Shown here: positions 1 through 9,683 of the stretch, piece by piece
Layout: the number at the start of each line of letters is the position of its first letter
How positions within the stretch are numbered: the stretch's first letter is position 1
Origin: Coleophoma eucalyptorum
Taxonomy: Eukaryota; Ascomycota; Leotiomycetes; Helotiales; Dermateaceae
Direction: 5' to 3'
Length of the DNA: 64,000 nt
Assembly: GCA_026120035.1 (NCBI GenBank)
Contig: JALRME010000008.1
Coordinates: 248,001-312,000, forward strand
Translations under genes and position numbers: made by a program
The notes under the pieces: model-generated
Seen by the model: the letters and a program-made list of their open reading frames with translations, nothing else
What the model was told of the DNA's origin: nothing
Database searches by the model: none

Positions 1-1241
1 TGGCATTAACCGATGGCCCAGGAACCCCTGGCCAAAGGAGAGCCCATCAAAAGTCTTAGAACGGTTAACATAAATATAAACAAAAAAGCTGCTAAACCTT
101 AACACACAAAGATCAATTACTTTGATGTTGTGGGCTCATTTCTTAGCTCGCTATAACCATGTCTTCTACTTTAGATGTTAGAACAAATTTAGAAAGTAAG
201 ATCCCTATAGTTACAAGACAACGCTGTATGCAACATATCCAAGCTCTTAGAAAGATCGCCTATAGTAATTCGCACAAGCCTAGAGATAAAAGCCCTAGAA
301 TTGTTGTACTTTCACACCACAGTAACTAACTCAGGCTTTCTCGCTTAATAGGTTCGGTTCTATTGCCGGAGTCAAAAGGGGGGGTGGTAAGAGGTAGCGA
401 CTAATGTCAACCGATTTGAATGAGAAAACTAGACCTCTATCATTTCCTATCCCAAGTTATACTCTATCAAAGGTGGGTTATGTGAGCGGGCCTTTAACGG
501 GAAGTTCAATTCTTGATATTAGACTCAAATAGCAGCTCTTACACGGGTTTACAAGGAAACTTACTGAAAAAGATAGGCCGTAACGTAGGACTTTGTATGC
601 ATGATAAATATACAAGGAGTTCAAATGATTACATTAGAGGAGAAGGGCAAGCAGCGTAATACTAATCGAGCGTATATGCATTTTTATTTTGGGCGATAAC
701 TGTACGTCAATTTCGGCAAGTTATTACCTAGACATACTATAGAAGAATACCACCGCAGCTAGCAGCTTAGCGGTTGTCCGTGGCGGCCGCCATCTGGCTT
801 TCCCCGACTCCTTGAACAGCCGCATTTCAACTAGCGACACTATAACCACACAGCATCATTTAAGAAGGGAGGGAGGGAAAGGATGGATGGAGATGGACCC
901 CTTTTTGCGCAGGCATGATTTCTGCTATATAAATTCATATACTCATATGGCTAAACTCTATGAGGATGGCAAAGCCTCTTCAAATTAAATACAGTATTAT
1001 GCCTAGCGGGCAAATCGTCCGCACCCCCCTTACTCCCCCAAGCCAGCCCTTGCGGAGACGGCCGCAGACGCGGCCGCAGACAAGGCCTGACACAACCAAA
1101 CCACCGCACTAAGCACGGAACCGCAGAAATAGAGTTTGGTGTCTTTAACCACTGTTATTTAAGACCGCGGCGATGCCATTTAAAGATGCCGTGCCAGGAA
1201 AGAGGGAAAGATATTAGATATATTCTTATACTATATACTCT
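1..1241. other. Gene-free left edge
   Basis: I find no supported gene. The first 700 bases are AT-rich with scattered stops in all frames. Around 1060-1085 a GC-rich 11-bp unit (CGGCCGCAGAC) is repeated about twice. The last 40 bases before the hydrolase start are TATA-like (1210-1240) and may hold its core promoter. Confidence 0.5.
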
Positions 1242-2150
1242 ATGTCTTTTTGTACTCAATCTCGGCGCAAAGTCCTTGCCACTCTTCTTCGGCTCACATC
1301 TGGCAATGTCACTCAGGAACTCCGCCTAGATGAGATCAGTCTTATCAAGATAGACTCGCGCACAGCGGGACGAACGATCGATGTCCACGTCTACAATTCT
1401 TCAAAATTTTCCAATCCCGAAATTCGATCACCCGTCCTTATCAACTTTCATGGAAGCGGCTTCGTCATTCCGGCCCATGGCAGTGATGCTGCTTTCTGTC
1501 GCTACATAAGCGAGGCGCTGGATATAGTGGTCTTGGATACGGACTATCGCAAGGCCCCTGAACACCCGTTTCCAGCCGCTTTGGAAGATGTTCAGGATGT
1601 CATTAGATGGGTGATGAGCCAGCCGGACCGATTTGACTTAGACAATATTGCCCTTTCTGGCTTCAGTGCGGGGGGGAATTTGGCTCTCGTGGCTTCGGCC
1701 ATTTCACAGAAACCCACCACTTCTAGCAACAAGTCGATTAAAGCCCTCATTACCTTCTACCCTCCGACCGACCTTTCCATTCCACCTGAAACAAAGGAAG
1801 CTCCAGTACCCATCAATCCCATTCCAGCCTTTGTTGCGAATTTCATTTCCGATGTTTATATCCCGCCCGCAATCAAAGCTAGCGATCCTCGGATCTCGCC
1901 ATCGTATATCGACCCGAGTCACTTTCCCCAGAATGTGATGTTTATCACTTGCGAGGGGGATAACCTGTGTATCGAGGCGGAGGAATTGGCGGCAAAGATC
2001 AAACTGGCTGGTCACAATGTAGCAATGAAGCGGCTTCTCACCGTGGGCCATGCTTGGGACAAGGGTGCCAAAAGTATGTCCGACGCAGAAAGAATAAGGG
2101 ATGAGGCATACACGCTTGCCAATGACTTCTTACGTACGGCATTTCGTTGA
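1242..2150 (+). CDS. Alpha/beta hydrolase (HSL-type esterase, Abhydrolase_3)
   Basis: This is an intronless 302-residue gene. The protein has the oxyanion motif HGSG (residues 70-73, usual form HGGG) and the nucleophile elbow GFSAG (140-144) with Ser142. Asp240 (in CEGD) and His270 (in VGHAW) complete a plausible Ser-Asp-His triad. The segment DYRKAPEHPFPAALED is typical of the hormone-sensitive-lipase family, as is the length of about 300 residues. No signal peptide is visible, so a cytosolic esterase or lipase acting on small acyl esters is expected; the substrate is not readable from the sequence. The ATG at 1242 is the first in frame and follows a TATA-rich leader. The neighbouring FAD monooxygenase is convergent. 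Confidence 0.9.
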   Translation: MSFCTQSRRKVLATLLRLTSGNVTQELRLDEISLIKIDSRTAGRTIDVHVYNSSKFSNPEIRSPVLINFHGSGFVIPAHGSDAAFCRYISEALDIVVLDTDYRKAPEHPFPAALEDVQDVIRWVMSQPDRFDLDNIALSGFSAGGNLALVASAISQKPTTSSNKSIKALITFYPPTDLSIPPETKEAPVPINPIPAFVANFISDVYIPPAIKASDPRISPSYIDPSHFPQNVMFITCEGDNLCIEAEELAAKIKLAGHNVAMKRLLTVGHAWDKGAKSMSDAERIRDEAYTLANDFLRTAFR

Positions 2151-2481
2151 CGAAGATCATTTCGTCGGCAATAAACTTAAGCGATTATGAAGTGGTGGGA
2201 AACTATAAGACAACTTTAAAAGCTCCTTAGTGATAGCATCCAAGGTAGATTGATCCCATGACAAATATACCTGCAATTGTACTTACTGGTGCTGGGTCAG
2301 AGTCCATGTGCGAAGATGCTATTGTACTAAATTTTGGAGACAGGTGCTAGATGGCTATCTATTGTCCTGTAAACATGTGTGACTGTGTTTAAAGGTAATG
2401 CAGTGCGCAGGAATCTAAATCAAGTTGAAGTTGCTGTGGAATTCAAGGCTACGAAATTACAAATATCTAAACTGAATGTTC

Positions 2482-3802
2482 TCAAATATCCTCCTTTTCG
2501 ATGTCATAGATAAGGGGTTTCTGCCCAATACCAAGCTTTTGCATGTTAAAGCTATTATAAACACCTAATCCTGCAGCAATCGCAAGCTCATTGGCTCGAA
2601 GACGCCACGAACCTGTTCTTTTCCGAACATTCCCATTGCGTTCTGCAGCTTCAAATATCTCTTTGATTCTTGGTCTCCTGATCTCGTCATACTTCTGGAA
2701 AATCTGTTCTAATGAGAGGGACGGCTGTTCAAGAAGACGTGCAAGAAGAGACACGTCTTCTAATGCCATGGAGACCCCTTGACTAGCATGGGGTGGCATT
2801 GCGTGAGCTGCATCTCCAAGTATCAGACAGCGTCCTTTATGCCATGTTCCGCCCAATGGCAGTCTGTAAATCGGATAGAATTTGACAGTCTTTGTTTGCT
2901 GAATGATTTCCTTTAATGCGTCTCCCCATGGTCCGTTCACGTCACCCAGAGTAGCGAGGACTGAATCTTTGAAGCCGGCAACTTCTTTAGCCCTATGCTC
3001 CTCCCACCCGTCACGAGATCCATCAGAAGTTGGAGCAGGAACCTCACGGGAGAAGAACCAGTATACTCCATCGCCAGATTGGGTACAGGATGTGACGGCA
3101 AAGAGTCCATCGCTGGTCAAAGTTGCGTTGAGTCCAACAAACGTGGAAGGAAGTGCACTGAGGTCCGAGACGGGTAGAATCGAAAACATATTTGATATGC
3201 CTGTATATTCGGGCACAATATCCGGGTCCACGAACAAGCTTCGAACGCTAGAGTGAATGCCATCACAGCCAAGAAGCAAGTCGCCTTTATCGGATGTGCC
3301 ATCAGAGAAATTCGCGGTTACTTCCAGGCCCTCTTCAGTGATAGTTGATAGATGTTTTCCGTAATTGACAATAATGCCCAGTTTTTCTGCCTCTTCGAGA
3401 AAGACGGCCATTAGATCGGCCCTCTTAATTCTTAGGTAACCAAATCCAGTCTTCTCACTGCTCCACGATACCATATCCATTCGTCCTAGATCATGGCCTC
3501 GCACAGAATGCAACACGAGGTCCGTGGCACTTGATCCTCGAGCAATAAGCTTTTCGTAGATACCAAGGCGTGAAAGGAGCCGTAAGCCATTCGGTGGGAT
3601 GCCTAGAGCACCTCCAAGTGTAGTTGGCTCATTACGAACCTCATAGACGACAGGGGTAATGCGATGAGTTGCCTTCAGTAGCATGGCAATTGCCAGCCCA
3701 GTTGGACCGCCCCCAATAATTATTGCCTATTAATAAAGAGTTAGATATCCACTTTCAAAAACTGTAAGTTGACAGGTGGAATACCTTCTTAACTTCATTC
3801 AT
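2482..3802 (-). CDS. FAD-dependent monooxygenase, salicylate-hydroxylase-like
   Basis: Two exons: 3802-3785 (first six codons) and 3726-2482, with a 58-nt GT-AG intron (3784-3727). The 420-residue product starts MNEVKK and runs straight into the Rossmann motif IIIGGGPTG (residues 8-16). Without the tiny first exon the FAD-binding GxGxxG would be lost, which supports the model. The DG motif GCDGIHSSVR lies near residue 159 and the GD motif GDAAHAMPPHASQG near 310. These three motifs define class A flavoprotein hydroxylases, which use FAD, NAD(P)H and O2. There is no signal or membrane segment; it is probably cytosolic. Possible substrates include phenolics or polyketides; the sequence does not decide. 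Confidence 0.9.
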
Positions 3803-6353
3803 GATGTCGGTGCTTCGCTGATGAAGCTGCTCGCCAAGCTGTTGAATAGGTGGTTCCACAAGTGTTGAGTTTCAATGCGCACTCGTTTTGTCGCTATAAC
3901 TTTAACAGGTAAATTGTCAAATAGAGATTTAAGGTAAGAAAGACTCTTGCAGGATGGTGATGTTGAAGAGAGATGTCGAGCTTGTTATCAACTTGGGCAA
4001 TGTGCGTGTCTAATATACCTTTCTACTTTCTTACGTCGTTAAGGATTCATCAGTATCCGATTTTAAGTTTATCCTTAAAACCTTACCTGCTGCACAGCCC
4101 TGCACTTTGGCGAGCCAGCTTAAAAGATGTATCTAGCTCCTGAGGTCGATATAGGTGTGTAGATCAAAAGTACAAATAAATACACCAGATTCTTAACCTA
4201 CCTCTCTTTCAACCTTGCTATTTGAAAAATTATCAATATCTTGTATTGACGACTCAAAATTGGATGAACTTTGGTTTCTCGTCGCTATCATCAGTAAGAA
4301 CACAGCATGGATTCGGTGCGTACTCATCTGCACTGACGCCGAAGCGATCATACTCAAGCTTGGGTCGGGACCGATCGGGACCCGGACCCGGGCTAACTAT
4401 GCTGCCGAAAGACCGGCACTCGGGCCTAAGAGGCCCACGGACGGTCCGGGGGCTCCTTCACATTGATGCTCACTTCCTTCCCCAAGTTCTAAACCCATGG
4501 GATCCTTCAACTTAAAATTGGTAGTGTCTAATATGATCTAGTGCTTTGCTGTTATCCCTCCTCTCAGGCAGGCTGTGGTATCTCTGTTTGAGTTCTTTTC
4601 ACACTTGATGCACTAAAGCCCTAGCCTGTCAGGTAGAACGGTGCATCATTTCGGGATTATTATTACACTGCAAAACAGCTCAGCCTTCGCTCTTCGGCAT
4701 TACAAAGTGTTGCGAACAAATCAAGGTGTCTAGTTCTGGGTCTGGCAAGGACCACCCTATAGAGCAAACCAGAGCAACCTCTCTCCAGTGAACGTTTCCA
4801 TTAGTTCAATAGCAACCTATTCTCTTTCCCCGCATTCTATCCTTGAAACGATTCTCCAGAATTTGCCACAAGACTACAGTTTGGCGCTTTACTAGAACTC
4901 TAGTTCGCAACGATTACAAGTTCTGGATATAATATCTTGCCTGTATTATGGCAAGGAAGCAAAGTTTCAAATCCTAGGAGCAAATGATGTAGAGCTTTTC
5001 GGGCTGCTGCCTTGCACTAGAATTACCAAGAAACTTATGAGTGGTGGGCAGTGGCGTATTCAGAAAGCATGCCAGTAGATTAGCTAGTTCAGACGGGAAA
5101 AGGCTTCCTAAGAACATCATGAAAGACAGAGCTCTAAGCTTGAGGCCGTGTTTTGATTTATTTTGTCAGAATTTAGGAGAGATCAGGAACCTTGCCTGCG
5201 CTGTGTTGCAGAGTAATTGGAGGATTGCCGAGCTTTTATCCAGCGTATCATCAAAACTTACTGGGACCTGCGTTTGTCTACAAAACGTTTGAAGGTAGAG
5301 CTCCGTGGAGAGTTTAGAGAATTTAATCCGACATGGAGCGAAATGTTCTTTCTGGAGCTCTGCAGTTCTAAACTTCATTATTCCAGACGCAGAAATTCCT
5401 CGTCAAGTTGAAGCATGATTTCTTGATTTCCCATGGGGTTTAAGTGGGCTTTTCAAATTGGGGAGAACTTCTGTTGGCATGGTTAAGGAGGTGGAGCTTA
5501 GGTCCGCTGGTAATGAGAGGTATAACTGAATAATCGTTGCCCAAATACTTCAACGGTATTTGTGATGATCGTTGAGGCTGACACTAGCAGAGCCCAGAGA
5601 AAATGTTGGGCCTAAGGAAATTGTCCCATCAAACCAACTTCAGCATTTTCATGCGAACCAGGCCTCAGTCATGCTTGCCACATAACGAGAAACTTAATTA
5701 ATTTTAGATGGCTTTTTAGATTCTGGTGCTGAAAAGAGATAGGAATCTCAGAAGACGATAGAAGTTTGCTCTACCCGTAGTCCTCCCGAAAAGTATCCAT
5801 TCACGAGATCTAGAGTCGATCATGCTATACGCTAACTAAGGCCTCCATTGTCAATCAATGTTCTCCAAGATTTAACACACATAATTTAGGGAAATTCGCT
5901 CCTGAATTCAGTGAAAATTTTGTGTAATTCGAGGGAAACGAATACGGTTTGGAGAATTGAGTGCAAAGACGGAGGCTAGCCGAAGGGCATGTTTTTCTTT
6001 TCCAGCACGCACGTACCATCGGGACATGCATTCATTCATTTCGCCGCGCAAGCCACCTCCTCAAATCCAGAAGTGTAGCGTATCATGCGACACGGTCTCG
6101 CATTAAGCGAGGTGCAATTGCCATCCCGACCACTGCTATACGGTGGAGGAATACGATATACGTCTGTCGTAAACGACTACTTTGGTTCTTGGGCACTAGA
6201 ATGTCCACAGAAGATATCAAGGTGCCCACATACCATGCTCACACATGCTTCGGTTCTTAAATGGATGCTGCTCCCTTATTCTCTATGAATAATCGTTCTT
6301 AAACCCACGTCCAACGTCTTCTTCCTCCACCCTCATACTTCTCCATCTCGCCC
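3803..6353. other. Gene-poor 2.5-kb stretch
   Basis: I see no supportable gene. A CG-rich patch at 4366-4450 reads GGGACCGATCGGGACCCGG-like blocks. Open frames of 60-100 codons occur (for example 4215-4515, 5041-5411, 5961-6288), but they overlap one another, lack recognisable domains and cannot be joined by splice signals. A decayed gene is possible but unproven. Confidence 0.4.
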
Positions 6354-7347
6354 ATGGCTAGCTCTACTGATGCCGATGATGGAGGGTTCAAGCTCTATCG
6401 TTATGATCCCTCCATTGCTGTTGCAGTCGTTGCCTCAGTCCTCTTTGCCATTGTGACCGCGGTACACTGCTGGAAAATGTATCGAAGCCGAGCTCGTTTT
6501 CTTACGCCGCTCGTAATCGGTGGTTTTTGTATGTATATATTTGCCCCAATAGATGCTAAACTAACTGAATCTTGCAGTTGAAATCATAGGCTATGCTGGG
6601 CGAGCATATTCGGCTTCACAAACGCCGGATTGGAGCATTGGACCATATGTCATACAATCCATTCTCCCCCTCGTAGCCCCTGCCTTGTTTGCAGGAAGTA
6701 TCTACATGATACTTGGTCGAATCATCTTCATAACCGACGGAGAAGCACACTCTATAATACGGAGGAAATGGTTAACAAAGTTGTTCGTGATTGGTGATGT
6801 TATCGCCTTTATGGTTCAGGCTGGAGGCAAGGGATTCTACTCCTACTGAAGACAACGAAACTAACTCAAAATAGGGTCTGGTTTCATGTCAGCTGGAGGA
6901 GCTAGCTCAATGACAACGGGCCAGAATATTGTCGTCGCTGGGCTCATCGTCCAAATCCTCTCTTTCGGGCTATTTATTACTGTCTCTCTTATCTTTAATG
7001 CTCGGATGCGGCAGGTTCCCACACAGCGTATTCGGTCACAATCTATGCCTTGGCAGCGTCATCTTTATGGCCTTTACACGTCCAGTACCTTGATCATGAT
7101 TCGATCAATTTTCCGTGTCATCGAATTTGTGCAAGGAAACAATGGGTATCTATTCCGGCATGAAGTGTTTCTCTACATATTCGATGCTTTACTCATGCTC
7201 TTTGTATTGATTCTTTTTTGTTGGATCTATCCCGGAGAATTAAAGGTGTATATTCAAAGAATGCAGGAATCTTTGCTGGAGAGCCAAGTTACTGGAACTC
7301 CTATTTACTTACAGGAATCTTCACCGTTCGAGCCATACAGAAAATAG
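6354..7347 (+). CDS. RTA1-like 7-transmembrane protein (first of a tandem pair)
   Basis: Three exons: 6354-6528, 6578-6826, 6875-7347, giving 298 residues. Intron 1 is GT-AG (49 nt). Intron 2 (6827-6874, 48 nt) starts with GCAAGG and ends TAG, a GC-AG intron with a CTAAC branch point. The spliced product has the RTA1/RTM1 pattern: an N-terminal KLYRYDPS, IGGFFEIIGYAGR at the first junction, and VQAGGSGFMSAGGA across the second. Several hydrophobic helices span the rest. Family members (yeast Rta1, Rsb1, Rtm1) sit in the plasma membrane and are linked to lipid translocation and resistance to 7-aminocholesterol or sphingoid bases. A second RTA1 gene follows at 8213 in the same direction. Confidence 0.88.
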
Positions 7348-8212
7348 TTATTTTACAACTTAGATATTACAGAGACGAAAGTAGAGTGAGATTATATAAG
7401 AATATACACAAGCGACTTCAGTTCTTGATATTGATCCTTGCTTTGATTTAACTTTGAAATAAAGTAGTTACACCAAACTCTATACAATAAAGTTTTAAGG
7501 GTCATGAATCTATCTACTAGAATTATACTACTAGTGAATCCCCAATGAATGGCAAGGCCCATTCTGACTTGTCTGATTTACTGCATCACTAACATCGAAA
7601 CCACGTAAAGTCGGTAAAAATTAACTAAGTATAAACATCCTCATCTAGACAGACTCGTTCAGATCTCCAGATAGGGGTGACTTGATTCTTAATTTAGCTG
7701 CAATGTAAGAACTTGCATACAGAGCGTTTATCGTATAATTCTCAAACCCGTGTGGCTGAGGGAGGAGTGGAGAGAGAAGATGCGGGACGGATGCGGGACG
7801 AAACGGTGGCTATACGAAATACGTGTGCCCTGCAATATCAGCAGCCATCTCAAAGATTCCCCTTCGTTATTGTATGGTCCTCCGTACTTTGTCATGCTCT
7901 CGGTACATCTGCCAAGGTAGATTGGAACAGATGTAACGCCAGCCTTGATTTATTTTTATTTCTAGGAAGTCTATAAACTTTTAAATATCTTCCATCTTTA
8001 TCACCTCTTCAATTTTCACTCCATTCAATTGTTCATCAGGTCCTTTCTTTCAACTTCGCTCACTTTTGAACCTTCAAGTTAGTCTATCGCTAGGGTGTAT
8101 AAAAACAACAGTTCTTCCATTTACACCTCGGTGCTTTCACTACGATTAATCTGAACATCTTAAGGACTTAGTCCAAGTCAAATCACCAGTCCCTACCCTT
8201 CAAACCACAATA
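7348..8212. other. Spacer between the RTA1-like genes
   Basis: This 865-bp spacer is AT-rich and holds no supported gene. The last 250 bases are pyrimidine-rich (TTTCTTTCAACTTC-type tracts), a common feature of fungal promoters, and probably serve the second RTA1-like gene. Confidence 0.45.
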
Positions 8213-9107
8213 ATGTCAGCGAGCGATTCTGATACCGGTATCTACGGCTACAAGCCGAACAAAAATATTTGCATTGCAGCAGCTATATTTTTCGGTGGTA
8301 GTGCCTGCGTTCATCTTTTCCAAATGGTTTGGAAAAAGACATGGTTTTATACTTCTTTAGTAATTGGATCATTTAGTAAGATTGCCCTCTCCATTGTATT
8401 TAACATACTGACCATACACAGTGATGACCATTGGATACGTCGCTCGATACTTCTCAGCTAAGGAACCCGACAAACTTATGCCATACATTGCGCAGTCTTT
8501 ATTCATCATCCTTCCCCCATCGCTTTACGCTGCCACGATATATATGATTTATGGTCGAATCGTTCTTTTTGTTAATGCGCCCAAGGCCTCCATCATTCGA
8601 ACAACGCGTGTTACGAAGATATTTGTCATTGGTGATGTTATATCCTTCCTCATGCAATCAGGAGGCGGTGGGATGATGGCTCAGGCAGGCAGCGCAGATC
8701 TAGGCAAGAAATTAATGCTTGGAGGTCTGTTTGTACAGCTTGGATTCTTTGGCTTTTTTCTTATAGTCGCCCTCATTTTCTGGAATCGGATGCGGTCCTC
8801 TCCAGAGAGATACACGATTCCAGTATATGGAAAGCACGATTGGACCACCCTTCTTAAGCTCCTCTTCACTGCAGCCGCGCTTATCATCTTTAGATGCATC
8901 TTCAGAGTCGTTGAATTCTCACAAGGTTACTCTGGTTACATAGCAACTCATGAGGTCTTTTTGTACCTTTTTGATGCGGCTCCTATGTTCTTTGTCCAAG
9001 CCATGTTCCATTTCGTCCATGCAGGCGACGTCTTCCCGAGAAATGGGCTGATGCGCAAGCTTGCAAATCCGAGCGAGGCCGAGATAGGTTTACAAAACAG
9101 GGTATAG
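8213..9107 (+). CDS. RTA1-like 7-transmembrane protein (second of a tandem pair)
   Basis: Two exons: 8213-8375 and 8422-9107, separated by a 46-nt GTAAGA...CAG intron; the product is 282 residues. It begins with IYGYKPNKN, has the conserved VIGSFMMTIGYVARYFSA across the splice, then YMIYGRIVLFVN and VIGDVISFLMQSGGGGMM, all typical of the RTA1 family. It aligns by eye along its length with the product at 6354 (for example FRCIFRVVEFSQGYSGY versus RSIFRVIEFVQGNNGY, and HEVFLYLFDA versus HEVFLYIFDA), so the two are paralogues from local duplication. A plasma-membrane role in lipid export or drug tolerance is inferred from the family only. Confidence 0.9.
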
Positions 9108-9683
9108 CTCTCGGCACAGGAACAGCTTAGTTATAATGAAGGAAATATTTCGTCTACGCAAGCTCGAGGCATGTCACCCACGGGAAGTATAGTTGTATCT
9201 GACATCTTGGATCTTTATGCCTCATAGTGTTGCTTGCGATGGGTTTATACGTCAGGAATGAGAAATACGGCTTGGAATTCGAGTGGTACTCTACGAGAGG
9301 TTTATAGGTTTGGTGATGAAATCCAAATCTTCGTCAATTGGTTGCATGTTGCAAAATCTCCACATATGTAATCAAATATGCCATTACTTATTATAAGTTT
9401 ATTCTGAGTAACTCAAAACAAATAAAAAAAGTTGTAAATGAAAACCTGCTTGACAAATCAACCCTGAAAGGAAGTAGTAAAAGCACTAGAGGATGAATGT
9501 ATTCACACATCGCGCCTTCGCTATTTTCATCTTAGCGCACAATATTCCGGTTGGTCATCTTTGTCATTCCAAAAGACAACTCCTAAATTCCGAGACATAG
9601 CATCCTCTTGTATTTCAAGACTTAAATTTTATGAAAAAGGGAAATTTTATTTCCTCGTCCATTTTTTCCGTACGCCACTGAAC
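9108..9683. other. Convergent 3' spacer
   Basis: This lies between the 3' ends of the second RTA1-like gene and the glycosyltransferase on the other strand. It is AT-rich with no coding sequence I can support and presumably holds both polyadenylation regions. Confidence 0.5.

Noticed and set aside
4215..4515. Overlapping open frames in two phases near the CG-rich patch
   Set aside because: No domain, no splice partners and a low-complexity GC-rich core.
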